DNA of 64,000 bases from Entamoeba invadens IP1 (GCF_000330505.1 NW_004443767.1:264623-328622); one strand, 5' to 3'. Counted from the first letter of the stretch, positions 10,801 through 19,877 are shown. Numbers and translations are program-made. The notes: generated by a model from the letters alone, not told the origin.

Positions 10801-11631
10801 AACTTTGCTGAGGTGCTTCGGAATGTCTTCCAACCGTGCTTTGAAGCGACGTTACACCCCAACGAACATCCAAAACTTGCGGAATTTTTGAAGAACGTTG
10901 GCGCATTTGACTCGCCAAGTGAAGAGCTTTTGCACGAAGACTCAATAGACTTGGGAAGCATTATAAGACCAGAGGACTGGAATGGACCAGAAGACCCACC
11001 TTATGAGTATTATCTATACTATATCTACGCGAACATGACCGTTTTGAATGGTATTAGAAGAGAACTTAAACTCAACACTTACGAGTTCAGACCACATTGT
11101 GGTCAGGCTGGAGATAGAATGCATTGCGCTGCTGGGTTCTTGACCGCGGACTCCATCACACACGGAGTGACACTTGATGGACAAAACACGTTACAGTATT
11201 TGTACATACTTGGACAGATTGGTATTTCATCATCACCAATTCAACAATCTGCACTGTACGGAGGAATGGAGGAGCCATTTAGAAAGTTGTTTGAGAGAGG
11301 AATGAAAATCTGTTTGTCAACAGATACGCCGCTGCACACGCACATCACCAAAGAACCGTTGACGGAGGAGTACGCGTCCGCTATGAAAAATTTCAAACTC
11401 AGTCAAACAGATTTAGCTGAAATAGCAAGGAACTCGGTGTTAATTTCTTCGTTCCCAGTTGCTAAGAAGAAGGACTGGATTGGTGAAAACTACGCTGAGC
11501 AAGGTGTAGCTGGTAATGACTCTGGGAAAACGAGTATCCCCGACATGAGGATAGCGTTCAGGGCAAGTGTGGCTGAGGATGAAGTGCGAGCCTACGAGAA
11601 ATGGCTAAAAAATACTGATGAACTCAAATAA
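7879..11631 (+). CDS. AMPD: Tandem AMP deaminase: active copy, zinc-finger-like linker, inactive copy
   Basis: AMP deaminase converts AMP to IMP with release of ammonia. Residues about 90-590 carry the full motif set: DTHIH (153-157), the FRPHCGEAG-like motif with catalytic Glu429, HGxxL, and SSDDP with Asp503/Asp504. Residues about 684-717 form a Cys/His cluster (C684, H690, C696, C699, C704, C707, H712-714, H717) that resembles a B-box-type zinc finger. A second deaminase-like copy fills about 720-1240. It keeps DTHVH (796-800) and RPHCG but has Gln1076 in place of the catalytic Glu and STDTP with Thr1150 in place of the second Asp. The second half is therefore predicted to be a pseudoenzyme, perhaps a regulatory or dimer partner. 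At 1250 residues the protein is well above the 700-900 usual for single-copy enzymes. One uninterrupted frame argues against an assembly artefact. The first half as AMP deaminase is very secure; the regulatory role of the rest is inference. Confidence 0.93.
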   Translation: MSSISQDFFKDYSYFTITRALSSVTSEEQAASIEIRKVLALRNKYMYIGDKEVYPLHHEHSQVITPDTTSTISIHKGVFEVSLTGVSHPVGYEDYLKDYKALLDCCEHRAVKSLAEKRLSELDRKFKLHYLLNSQKSKTLTSSEDIHTIAKVDTHIHAAACMTESQLLDFLHEKNTTSKDEVVGYVTTESGEKKLETLDQMCKRLGVNLEEFTLNQLGVRAGTDFFNRFDLFNASYKIGGEDLLRTVFLKCENYMGGKYFSELIHLVFDQLNNTPVRLELRLSIYGRSMDEWENLAEWVDKWHVSHPQNRWMIQFPRIFHVCRGKKENFTFENYIDNLFKPLFEATKNPEKYPVLSKFLESVSGFDSVDDESALEQTVGNLPSAELWNKSENPPYFYYMYYTYANIAVLNSYRTTRGMNTFDLRPHCGESGHVHHLASAYLTARGINHGIRLVVSPVLEYLYYLTQIGLAVSPLSNHNLFLPYDKSPFDTFFKCGLNVSLSSDDPLQFHRTQTPLMEEYAIAQQTWNYVTGDLAEIAYNSVLQSGFTEEEKEVMLGPHFKNFSKENSDKTRLTLIRKNYRDNCLQIEKEYIDALSNEGCLKKSRLFADIPYSKINVTYPDKGTQEDVEVIRKLEFWLDVRQKYRTYCSRIRSARKGLFHPNSRPTQVAAFDGGVFNIYTEEALCEKDKYHLAVVYCQECKTRFCAKCFRETHHHIYHSLLQLNCKKSFDIVDDEQFFGDYKALTKFYQSGPARSFCFRQLHVRSELFQLYHLLNEKIEANEQTDLKTDFDQTIKVDTHVHANRAFHPTDLLEIIKQKLQEEPDRVVVKKKEVKGVKYDSLTLKELFNVLGITQIDLHALNVQSDPSLVSRFDLWLSKYYPFGEAILKELFLSMNNDIGGEYLCSLLRDILFDRMKEMENVKTEYRFNVSTSDLYELEGWSSKLVDAGLIQPDINSYVIAIPRIYGRWKSMGLVNNFAEVLRNVFQPCFEATLHPNEHPKLAEFLKNVGAFDSPSEELLHEDSIDLGSIIRPEDWNGPEDPPYEYYLYYIYANMTVLNGIRRELKLNTYEFRPHCGQAGDRMHCAAGFLTADSITHGVTLDGQNTLQYLYILGQIGISSSPIQQSALYGGMEEPFRKLFERGMKICLSTDTPLHTHITKEPLTEEYASAMKNFKLSQTDLAEIARNSVLISSFPVAKKKDWIGENYAEQGVAGNDSGKTSIPDMRIAFRASVAEDEVRAYEKWLKNTDELK

Positions 11632-12435
11632 TTTTATTATTGCTATTAAGGTTTCTTTTATTCTGTATGGATATAATTAATTATTAATAATTGGTGATAT
11701 AATATTTGTAATATATTATTCATAAATTACTTAAGCACTTCATAATTATTAAATAATTAGTAAAACCCAGTTTGGTCACAGTTTTCAAATAAGAAGTGAC
11801 CCAAAGCAGAAGTCACACCAAAATCTTTTACAGTAAGTCACAACTAAATCAATTTTTTATAATTTAGAAGAAAAAAAAACAACATTAACATTTAAAATAA
11901 CATTGAACAAAATTCAAATGGTCTAAAAAACGGGAAATCTCGAGTTTATTAAATAAAATTCTGGTTTTTTAAAGTTTATTTTATGTGCATAAACAATACA
12001 CAAGTTAAAAAGGGAAAATTATCTGAAATTTAATTAATATCCCAGAAAAACAGGTTAATAAATAACAAGGGTGTTATTTTAAGTGTTAACTTTTCAAAAG
12101 TTTTAGTTGAATTGTTTAAAATGCAAGAAGTGAACATATTTTTTTTTAAGGATTATTTAAAAAAAAATTTTATCAAGTTTATCATTTTTAGCACTTGTAT
12201 TTCTTATTAGAGCAAAAAATTAATATAAAATAAAATTATAAAGATTTGATTTAATTGTCATCTAATGAATGTATTAGAATACTTGGTGTTATTGTTGAAC
12301 GGCATTTTCAATGAATTAGTACGTATTATTTATTATCAAACAATTTTAATAGACTGATTTCTAAATATATTCAAAGATTGAGCTTCCAAAATTCCTCATA
12401 TCTTAATAAATAGAAAAACTTGAAAATGCGACATT
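11632..12435. other. Intergenic region upstream of alkylsulfatase gene
   Basis: This is 804 bp of AT-rich DNA holding the 3' end of the AMP deaminase transcript and the alkylsulfatase promoter. An AACTTGAAAA motif lies at 12417-12426, 10 nt before the ATG. A six-codon uORF starting at 12426 overlaps the start codon out of frame; it may be outside the transcript, since Entamoeba leaders are short. Confidence 0.45.
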
Positions 12436-14304
12436 ATGGCGAGTGAGTTCACAAAGCAAGCAAATGCCAAAGTATTCTCCGAGTTGGACTTTAACGACAA
12501 ACGAGATTTTGAAAACGCAGAGCGTGGTTTTATAGCGACTTACCCGGATGAATATATCCCAGGCAAGGACTACAACTCTATGTGCTACAACTTCAAGATG
12601 ACCGAATTTTTAGACAAAGAATGTCCTGAGACAGTGAACCCCTCGTTGTGGAGACAGTGTCAGTTAAACAAGAAACATGGTCTATTCGAAGTTATCAAAG
12701 GGAAGTTGTACCAAATCCGTGGCTTTGATATAGCGAACATGTCATTCATCAGGGGAAAGAGTGGGTGGATAGTTGTTGACTGCACCTGCACCAATGAAGC
12801 AGCCGCAGCTGGTCTGGCCTTATTGAAAAAGCATATAGAAGACATTCCCGTCTCCGCAGTTATCATCACACATAGTCATGGGGATCATGTTGGTGGGTAT
12901 GCCGGGGTCAGTGATGGGTCAGTGAAAGTCTACCAACCAAAGAATTGCTTAAAAGAGTTAGTAGAAGAGAACTTACTCACTGGCAATGCTATGGACAGGA
13001 GAAGTATCTTTATGTATGGCCAAAACCTCCCAATTAACCCACTTGGGATGGTCGGGTGTGGACTTGGACACCAACTTTCACATGGGGTGAATAGTTTCCA
13101 CAATCAATCATCGTGCATTGAAGTAGAAGGTGAGAAAGAATTGGAAGTCGATGGTATCAAAATCCAATTCATTGAAACACCTGGCGCGGAAGCCCCATCA
13201 GAATTTGTATTTTATATTCCCGAGTTCAAGGCATTCTGCCAAGCGGAAGAAGTCAATCACTTGATGCATAATTTAGTCACACTCCGTGGTGCTAAAGTCA
13301 GAAGTGGCCAATTGTGGTCATACTATATCGACCAAATCATTGAGAAGTTTGGTGATGATGTCGAAATCAGTTTTGGGTCACACAACTGGCCCGTGTGGGG
13401 GAATAAAGAGATTGTCGAGTTCTGGGAGAAGCAGCGCGACTTATACAAATTCGTCCATGACCAGACCATCCGTTATATCAACATGGGCTACACTCCCAAT
13501 GAAATTCCAACACTCGTGAAGTTACCAAAGAGTCTAGAAAAGGAGTTTTACTGTCGTGGATATTATGGTACTTTAAGTCATAACATTAAAGCACAGTACC
13601 AATTGTATCTTGGATTTTATGATGGTAACCCTGCATCACTCGACCCACTTGCGCCAGAAGAAATGGGTAAGAAATACTTGGAATGTTTTGGTGAGGAGAA
13701 ATTGATTGAAATAGGGAAGAAGGCGTACACTGATGGAGAATATCGATGGGGCGTTGAGGTATTGAACCACGTCATTTTTGGCAACCCTAAAAATGTTGAA
13801 GCGCGAAAGGTCTTAGCAGACATTTATACACAACTTGGATACGCACAAGAGTCTGCAGTGTGGAGAAATATCTATTTAACTGGGGCGTTTGAAATTATGG
13901 GAGAAAAGGCAAAGGAATTCAAGGCCAATAACACGGAGAATTTGAGTATTATTGTTGCTCTGACATGTCCACAGCTCTTCGAAGTGATGTCTACAAATAT
14001 AGTTCCAGAAAGAATAGTCGACCAGAGTATGATTATCAATTTCACTTTTGTTGATACAAAGGAAGTTGTCTGTTTAGTTGTTAAGAATTGTGTTGTCAAT
14101 GTAAGAACTACACTAAGCAAAAAAGCTAATGTTAGTCTAACTTTAACTAAAATGGTGTTGCTTGGTGTCATTGCCAAAAAGGTTGAGTTGAAGGGATTGG
14201 TGATGAGTGGCAAAGTCAAATGTGAAGGTGATCCAAGTTGCTTGATGAGACTCTTTGGCTCGGTCTCAACACCCGAGAGAATATTCAATATTGTTGAACC
14301 ATAA
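12436..14304 (+). CDS. Alkylsulfatase, metallo-beta-lactamase fold (SdsA1/BDS1/YjcS type)
   Basis: This 622-residue protein matches bacterial and yeast alkylsulfatases (about 630-660 residues) along its length. Those enzymes hydrolyse primary alkyl sulfates such as dodecyl sulfate with two zinc ions. Visible signatures are NPSLWRQ near residue 48, the zinc motif THSHGDH (His146, His148, Asp150, His151), the NAMDRR segment, AEEV and a TLRGAKVR helix, and SHNWPVWG, which keeps the His ligand. A helical dimerisation region follows, then an SCP2-like C-terminal domain from about residue 500. There is no signal peptide, unlike many bacterial homologues, so it is probably cytosolic. Such an enzyme in an anaerobic amoeba suggests transfer from bacteria. 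The physiological substrate is unknown. Confidence 0.93.
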   Translation: MASEFTKQANAKVFSELDFNDKRDFENAERGFIATYPDEYIPGKDYNSMCYNFKMTEFLDKECPETVNPSLWRQCQLNKKHGLFEVIKGKLYQIRGFDIANMSFIRGKSGWIVVDCTCTNEAAAAGLALLKKHIEDIPVSAVIITHSHGDHVGGYAGVSDGSVKVYQPKNCLKELVEENLLTGNAMDRRSIFMYGQNLPINPLGMVGCGLGHQLSHGVNSFHNQSSCIEVEGEKELEVDGIKIQFIETPGAEAPSEFVFYIPEFKAFCQAEEVNHLMHNLVTLRGAKVRSGQLWSYYIDQIIEKFGDDVEISFGSHNWPVWGNKEIVEFWEKQRDLYKFVHDQTIRYINMGYTPNEIPTLVKLPKSLEKEFYCRGYYGTLSHNIKAQYQLYLGFYDGNPASLDPLAPEEMGKKYLECFGEEKLIEIGKKAYTDGEYRWGVEVLNHVIFGNPKNVEARKVLADIYTQLGYAQESAVWRNIYLTGAFEIMGEKAKEFKANNTENLSIIVALTCPQLFEVMSTNIVPERIVDQSMIINFTFVDTKEVVCLVVKNCVVNVRTTLSKKANVSLTLTKMVLLGVIAKKVELKGLVMSGKVKCEGDPSCLMRLFGSVSTPERIFNIVEP

Positions 14305-14458
14305 TTCACTCACTAATTGGCTTTATTTTAATATTAATTTATTTTAAATACAAACAAATTATTTAAATTTTAAATAACTTAAGACGAACATATTAATATT
14401 TTAACTCTCTTTTTATAAATAGAAAATTAAACTTAAATACACAATATATATCTTGTTG

Positions 14459-16111
14459 ATGACATCCCTTGAACACATCTTCCTTAAAAATGTTGTGTTG
14501 TATTTAGAAGACTTGGAAGATGTTGTCAACTTTATTTTAATGAACAAGAAATGTACAACATCAGTACAGACGATGTATATCAACCCTTACAAATTATCAA
14601 CAGAAGAGTCTTTGGAAAAAATAAAGAAATTGTTTTCAGTTCTTCAGACATTTTATTTAGTATTTGATGAAATAAATAATTTCACTGATATGAAGCTTGA
14701 CAGTGTTTCATTGATTGAATTGGACTTCACTAGTTTTGCTTATAAAGATTATCAAATGTTCCATTCCCTTTGTTTCACTGAAAAGGTGAAAAAATTGCGT
14801 ATGTTCAATATCCCATACATTCAAAAGGCGCACTTCTTTTCTGAATACAAAACACTCAGTGAAGTCATGCTATGGTGTTCATGTCAAAGCAAAGAACTTT
14901 ATTTCATTCCTGACGTCGCAACACTTCGGAAGTTCACGCTTGTATTCCCGATTGCTCAAATAACCAAAGTCGTGCAACTTGATTTTAAGAAACGAGCCAA
15001 TGTGAAATTTGTTTTGGTGATATATGACACTTATTCGTATCAAGAAAATTTAATTTGTAATGTGTTGGATGGTCTTCCTCCAAACGTCGAAGTCTATGCA
15101 CAATTTATGTCACTGAATCTGATGACATATCCATATGTCCCTCCATTTCATTATTCAACACTTAAAGAAAAAGAACTTGGTGAGTCTTATTTCTTTGTTG
15201 ATACCATTGATGAGAAGCGAGTGATTGTCTATTCTAATGTTGTGAACTGTGATGAAGTTGCTGAACAACTGTTAACAAAATCACTCCTTGATCAAATTGA
15301 AATACACACATCAGTGTTGGATTTGCAGAGGCTTCCAGTTCTTGATTTCACACACTCAACAACCATCAAGACAATATTAATATCGTGTAAGGGAGTTGCA
15401 AAAGTGTATGTACCCAAAACCATTGAAGTGATTACCCTCTCCGAGTTTAGAGGAGACGTTTGCATGGACGAGTGCAAACCAAGATGTGTTAATATTTCTC
15501 AGTACAACGGACAACCAGTGGTGATTAACACTGACAAATTGAAACGGTTTATAATGGACCTTTCACCTGCTAATGTTGTGACGTTTGTGCACAAAGGAAA
15601 AGTGTATGATGGAGTGTATATTGTGGATTGTGAGCAGATGGAAGAGTTTCAAATATATGGGATTTACCAACTGCGGATGTTATTAAATTACTTGGTGGTT
15701 AAAGGGGGGGTTGAGTTGTATCGGTTCAGAGCGATGTCGTTCTGTTTAGTTCTTGGAAAACTGAGTATAAAAAATTTGTATGGAGATGTCGACTTATCTA
15801 ACTTTGAATGTTACTCAATTGAGTTGGAGAGTGACGTACAAGACTGCACAAACAATGTGAAGATTGGGAATACAACAGAAGTGAGTGTCATTGGAGGAAT
15901 TTATGGTACTATCGAAGTGGGTAAAATTAATACAATAACATTCACAGGAACAAAAGTTAAAAATCTCTTGATGACTTATGTGGATAATGTTGTATTCGAT
16001 CAGTTGACCACATTTGATAGTATGAAAGTAGAAACAATATGGAGAATACAAGGAAACAAAAGACTGATTAAACAATTTAAAATGAACAATAAGGCGAATA
16101 TGAATTTATGA
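14459..16111 (+). CDS. Entamoeba F-box-like/LRR family protein
   Basis: The longest frame begins at TTG 14453; the first ATG is at 14459, giving 550 residues. The N-terminus (about 1-45) is a short helical module with a LEDVVNFILMNKKC stretch followed by NP. It resembles the F-box-like module at the head of three other proteins in this window (21148-22290, 59764-61155, 61264-62874). The body is rich in irregular Leu/Ile/Val strands of 20-25 residues, as in degenerate leucine-rich repeats. There is no signal peptide or membrane segment. A TATA-like TTTATAAATAG lies at about 14412-14422. The family seems Entamoeba-specific and its function is unproven; a substrate-recruiting F-box/LRR role is only a hypothesis. 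Confidence 0.7.
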   Translation: MTSLEHIFLKNVVLYLEDLEDVVNFILMNKKCTTSVQTMYINPYKLSTEESLEKIKKLFSVLQTFYLVFDEINNFTDMKLDSVSLIELDFTSFAYKDYQMFHSLCFTEKVKKLRMFNIPYIQKAHFFSEYKTLSEVMLWCSCQSKELYFIPDVATLRKFTLVFPIAQITKVVQLDFKKRANVKFVLVIYDTYSYQENLICNVLDGLPPNVEVYAQFMSLNLMTYPYVPPFHYSTLKEKELGESYFFVDTIDEKRVIVYSNVVNCDEVAEQLLTKSLLDQIEIHTSVLDLQRLPVLDFTHSTTIKTILISCKGVAKVYVPKTIEVITLSEFRGDVCMDECKPRCVNISQYNGQPVVINTDKLKRFIMDLSPANVVTFVHKGKVYDGVYIVDCEQMEEFQIYGIYQLRMLLNYLVVKGGVELYRFRAMSFCLVLGKLSIKNLYGDVDLSNFECYSIELESDVQDCTNNVKIGNTTEVSVIGGIYGTIEVGKINTITFTGTKVKNLLMTYVDNVVFDQLTTFDSMKVETIWRIQGNKRLIKQFKMNNKANMNL

Positions 16112-16332
16112 ATTGTTTATCAAATATAAACTTATTAGACTTCATTTTTTGTACTAAAAAAAGCTATATTATTGTAATGTTTAATTTTATTATTTACTTT
16201 TATTTGAAAGATTATGAATAGTAAATATATATTAAACAATATTATTAAATATAATAAATTTAAATACTACTATTTTTAATAGTAAAGAAATCATTAGAAG
16301 AATAATAAAGAGATAAACTTTTGTCTACAAAG

Positions 16333-16366
16333 AATAAAAAATGACGTTTCCGCGTCATTTTTTATT
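16333..16366. repeat. 14-bp perfect inverted repeat
   Basis: Arms reading AATAAAAAATGACG and its exact complement are separated by TTTCCG. The arms carry a GACG/CGTC core, which is unusual in this AT-rich spacer. It could be a protein-binding site or an RNA hairpin in the upstream 3' UTR. Confidence 0.6.
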
Positions 16367-16503
16367 TATATCTTTTACGAATTAAATACTTAATAACACG
16401 GGAAAACGGCTTTAAAAATTTGAGGAAAAAGAAAAGCAGATGACAAATGCTTGATTTTTAGCCAAGTTTTGGACATTTTAACAATTATTCACCTTATAAA
16501 CAT

Positions 16504-16510
16504 TATATAA
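16504..16510 (+). promoter_or_regulatory. TATA-like box of the small ORF
   Basis: TATATAA lies 29-35 nt upstream of the ATG at 16539, the usual Entamoeba distance. Confidence 0.45.
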
Positions 16511-16538
16511 CAATTGATCTTTAACTCTTATTCCTCTA

Positions 16539-16718
16539 ATGAGTACCATTAAACAGCCTGTCAAACTTCAAAATACCGAGAATAAAGGGCCCCGTTCCCG
16601 TCTTTCCAACACGGAGAAACGAAAAGACTCGCCAATGCCCGAACCGATTGTAGTCTTTGAAGACCAAAGTGTCTTTGATATTCTTCTGGAGCAAACTGCC
16701 CAGCGCCATCTTGCGTAA
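16539..16718 (+). CDS. Small conserved-looking hypothetical protein, 59 residues
   Basis: This is a complete ATG-to-TAA frame of 59 residues. The first half is basic (Lys/Arg with Ser/Pro), and the second half is an acidic to amphipathic segment beginning EPIVVFEDQSVFDILLEQ and ending AQRHLA. Base composition is clearly more GC-rich than the flanks and like real genes here, and a TATA-like box lies at the expected distance. The stop is followed by AT-rich DNA. I recognise no family. The C-terminal amphipathic helix could be a protein-binding motif. It may be a genuine short gene; a chance ORF is possible but less likely given the composition. Confidence 0.6.
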   Translation: MSTIKQPVKLQNTENKGPRSRLSNTEKRKDSPMPEPIVVFEDQSVFDILLEQTAQRHLA

Positions 16719-16865
16719 TTAGTGTTTCTGTGTTTTGAAGTTTTTACAATAACATTTTGTAACCTCAAATAATGTTATATATAACAAAAATGGACTGAAT
16801 ACCAAAACGTAAAATCAAAGACCAAATTGAAAAGAAAAGGAACTTGAAAATGTTTTATATTATCG

Positions 16866-18815
16866 ATGGCTATCATTATAACACTTCTAGTGACATTTTG
16901 CGCTTGGGCATACACCGCGAAGACTCGCCCTGTCGCGAAGAGTCTTCGTGATATCACAACTTACACAATCACTGACGATCTCGAGAAGGACTGGAAGAGA
17001 GAGAACGACACGGTCCGCGGCGTGTTGCTCAACACGGACAACCTCATCACACACTTCACGAAAATATCGACATTATACCAACGCTTTGGGATTATCACAG
17101 CGTCGCAAATCAAAGAAGTTCGAGAGCAAATGGCGCAGCTTGATAAAGAGTATAAAGAGAAGAAAGTGGAGGAGGGGATGTATCAAGAGCAAATGAAGTT
17201 ATCTCAGAATGGCACAGATAAAGCGTTGTTTACTAAGTACCAAGAGTTAATGGAGAACTCTGCTCAGGAGAAGAAAGCTGCGCTTATTAAGAAGAATGAA
17301 GTTAGGGAAAAGTTACGGAGAATTAGTCCACTCAAGAATGTGATTAGTAAGAAGGTTGAGTGGATAGAAGACAAAGTCAAACAAATAGGAAAAGACCAAG
17401 CAAAAGTACTTGAAAGTTGGAAAGAACGAAATGAAACATTAGTGAACCGATTGGAGCAATATAAAATGAACACAAATACTTCGAAACTTCTTTTAAAACA
17501 ACTTGAAGAAGCCGATGAACTTCTGAAACAAGTCAACGTCAAATTGAGAGACCCAACGAATAACGCAACATTCAATTTAAGCCTCGAGGCGGCACAAAAC
17601 AAAATACAACGAGAACGAATGAACTTGCTTCGAAATGTGACAACACTGTATTTCAATTTGGTCTTCCAAGTGTTGCAGACCGATAAGGGTGTGAAAAAGA
17701 TGGTAAGAAATGTCGACGATGTTGTTGCACAACGACAAGCAGAAATTGATACCAGTCTGATTGGGTTGACTGGGTTGGAGGAGATGAGCGACACTGATAT
17801 GTCATCATCTAAGTTGGAACATGTTGTGGCAACGATTTTGGATATCAACAAGAAAGTGTATGACATCAGAGACTTACTTGAGTTAAGACCGGTTGAGGTT
17901 GAGAAGAGTGTGATGAAAATGGTTGAAGATAAGATCAGTGCCGCACATGACGATATTCTAGAATTGACTCGAGAATGCGATTACAATATCACTGTGTCGA
18001 ACTTGAAGAATGATGAAGAGCTTTTGATTCTGAAAGATTTAGAAAAGGTCTTAAACAACAAGACGGATGGATATAAACTGACTGTTAAACACGAATGTCT
18101 TGGCGGTGTGTATGAGCTGAAAATGTATTTAGGAATTGGGGAGAAGAGTCTGAACACATTCAGCGAGTCATTCCGACGCAAATTGGTTGAGAAGCGTATT
18201 GATATGAGAAACGAGGTAATGAGTGGTGAAAGTGCGATGGACAATGAAAAGCGAGAAATTGAAGTTGTGCGGAGTGTTGAAGAACAGAAGTTCCATTTAG
18301 AGCGGTATGGCATGGAGATGGATCGAGTGAAAATAGTGAGGAAGCGGATGTTTGTGTTGGACGAAGTACTTCGCGAGACGCGGACTATTGAAATACGAAA
18401 ATTACAGAAGAAGGTAATGATGCTTCAAGAGAAAACCGAACAAGCCAAAATGAAACATCAACTTGTAGTAGACTGGTTACACAAGGAGTTTGAAGAAGCG
18501 ATGAATAAAACAGAAGTTGGTGTCCCAATCCAAGGCGAGAAATTGCCAAAAAAGGCGGAACAAGTCCAACTCCCAATTAAACACAAGAGCCGTGCCGAGA
18601 AGCCATATGTCAAAAAGGACAACAAAAGTAGTAACACCACAAATGTAGCGACAAAAAGCACAACGAAGAAACCGAAGAAAGAACTAACTCAAAAAACAAA
18701 ACAAGAAGAAAACGTCGCGAAGCAATTAACGAAGCTTGCGGGGAAAGTAAATATAGGAAAGGAAATTTCGATGATGACACCAAAGATGGTGAATGGAGAA
18801 ACAACGAAAAAGTAA
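16866..18815 (+). CDS. Secreted or membrane-anchored coiled-coil protein
   Basis: This protein has 649 residues. The first 18 or so (MAIIITLLVTFCAWAYT) form a hydrophobic signal peptide or anchor. From about residue 60 to 560 the sequence is Lys/Glu/Leu-rich with long heptad-like stretches, predicted as extended coiled coil. NxT/S sites fit passage through the ER. The last 90 residues are a Lys/Thr/Asn-rich low-complexity tail with repeated TTKK-like groups. No catalytic domain is recognised. The ATG at 16866 is preceded by AACTTGAAAA at 16841-16850; an earlier ATG at 16850 is out of frame and closes quickly. It could be a structural secretory-pathway or surface protein. Real gene: certain. 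Function: unknown. Confidence 0.8.
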   Translation: MAIIITLLVTFCAWAYTAKTRPVAKSLRDITTYTITDDLEKDWKRENDTVRGVLLNTDNLITHFTKISTLYQRFGIITASQIKEVREQMAQLDKEYKEKKVEEGMYQEQMKLSQNGTDKALFTKYQELMENSAQEKKAALIKKNEVREKLRRISPLKNVISKKVEWIEDKVKQIGKDQAKVLESWKERNETLVNRLEQYKMNTNTSKLLLKQLEEADELLKQVNVKLRDPTNNATFNLSLEAAQNKIQRERMNLLRNVTTLYFNLVFQVLQTDKGVKKMVRNVDDVVAQRQAEIDTSLIGLTGLEEMSDTDMSSSKLEHVVATILDINKKVYDIRDLLELRPVEVEKSVMKMVEDKISAAHDDILELTRECDYNITVSNLKNDEELLILKDLEKVLNNKTDGYKLTVKHECLGGVYELKMYLGIGEKSLNTFSESFRRKLVEKRIDMRNEVMSGESAMDNEKREIEVVRSVEEQKFHLERYGMEMDRVKIVRKRMFVLDEVLRETRTIEIRKLQKKVMMLQEKTEQAKMKHQLVVDWLHKEFEEAMNKTEVGVPIQGEKLPKKAEQVQLPIKHKSRAEKPYVKKDNKSSNTTNVATKSTTKKPKKELTQKTKQEENVAKQLTKLAGKVNIGKEISMMTPKMVNGETTKK

Positions 18816-19271
18816 GTGAATTTTTGGTTCATTGAGGCGCGAATAAAATGACTTTCGAGTAGCATGTTAATGGTCAAATTAATTCTTTTTAAAAATTAGT
18901 TTTGGTTTGCATTGTGTAATTTACTCAGAAGTTTGAAGTGTTAATTATTTTAATACTCGTACCAGATTAAATGTTTTTATATTTAAGTATTGCTTTACTT
19001 CAGTAATTTATTGCATGTGTAGTTATAGTTACTCTTTTTTTTACTCACGCACTTATATTGGACTTGAATCAATATTAAATGTCAAATTTCACTCAAATTT
19101 TTGAGTGAAACAAATTTAGTGTATTGTTTTATTCTCCTGTATAATCCAACGTGGTTGTCAAAGTATTCACAACTAAAGTGTTTGTTGTTATAGATATTTT
19201 TAAACATTTTTATTACGTGGTTGTTATACTTGTATTGGAATAAAAAATGATTAATAAACTAACAAAACTAG
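18816..19271. other. Convergent intergenic region
   Basis: This is 456 bp between two convergent genes, so it should hold two 3' UTRs. It is AT-rich and shows no ORF or notable repeat. Confidence 0.45.
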
Positions 19272-19877
19272 TTAGAAAGTCAAAACAATAGCAAAGAAAA
19301 GCACACCAATCAACAAAGACGATGCACTGTTCTCATATGAGTCTGTCTCGGTGTCCTTTGTGTCCAACTCAAGTTTGTCGAGCATCAAGTTGACAGAAGT
19401 TGTTGAGTCACCAGTTCTTGTGAAGATGATTGTTGAAACTTCACCATTCAAGTTGAATTGGTCAAGTTTGATGTACGCCTTCATGTTCTTGTTTTTCTTG
19501 ACCTTGATTGTGTAACCCGCTGTGTTGTTGATGGTGGTCTCGTTGAATGAGTCGTACGAAGTGCTGAATATCTTAACATTGAGTGGGATGTTGTTTAAGT
19601 CGTCGTTGTCATACTTGACATGGAATCTGAGTGTCTTGTATGTTTTGTCTTTGTCTTGGACTGTTGTTGAGACGCTGTCGTTTGTTGTGAACACTATTTC
19701 CTCACCAGGCAACATCGTCACAACTTCCCAGTGCGATCTGTCTTTGTCTTGTATTCCAACAGTCAAGTTGTCTGGATTGACAACCTCAAATCCCTCATAG
19801 AAGTCTCCGTCGTCATACAACTTGATGTAATCTGCTGATGCCATCATCACAAATGCACACAATAAGAGTGTTTCCAT
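19272..19877 (-). CDS. Probable GPI-anchored or single-pass surface glycoprotein
   Basis: The frame can be read from TTG 19883, but the first ATG is at 19877, giving 201 residues. The N-terminus METLLLCAFVMMASA is a classic signal peptide with cleavage expected before DYIK. The ectodomain is acidic, beta-rich and Thr/Asn-rich with several NxT/S glycosylation sites. The C-terminus is a short Ser/Ala region followed by SSLLIGVLFFAIVLTF, a hydrophobic tail that ends the protein. That fits a GPI-attachment signal, or a type I membrane anchor without cytoplasmic tail. TTGAAA abuts the ATG. No family is recognised. It is likely an Entamoeba-specific surface protein. Confidence 0.78.
   Translation of the reverse strand: METLLLCAFVMMASADYIKLYDDGDFYEGFEVVNPDNLTVGIQDKDRSHWEVVTMLPGEEIVFTTNDSVSTTVQDKDKTYKTLRFHVKYDNDDLNNIPLNVKIFSTSYDSFNETTINNTAGYTIKVKKNKNMKAYIKLDQFNLNGEVSTIIFTRTGDSTTSVNLMLDKLELDTKDTETDSYENSASSLLIGVLFFAIVLTF

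Larger units (their letters stand above)
16112..16538. other. Intergenic region with a perfect hairpin
   Basis: This is 427 bp of AT-rich DNA. It holds a 14-bp perfect inverted repeat (16333-16346 and 16353-16366, 6-nt loop) and the TATA-like box of the small ORF at 16504-16510. Confidence 0.5.
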
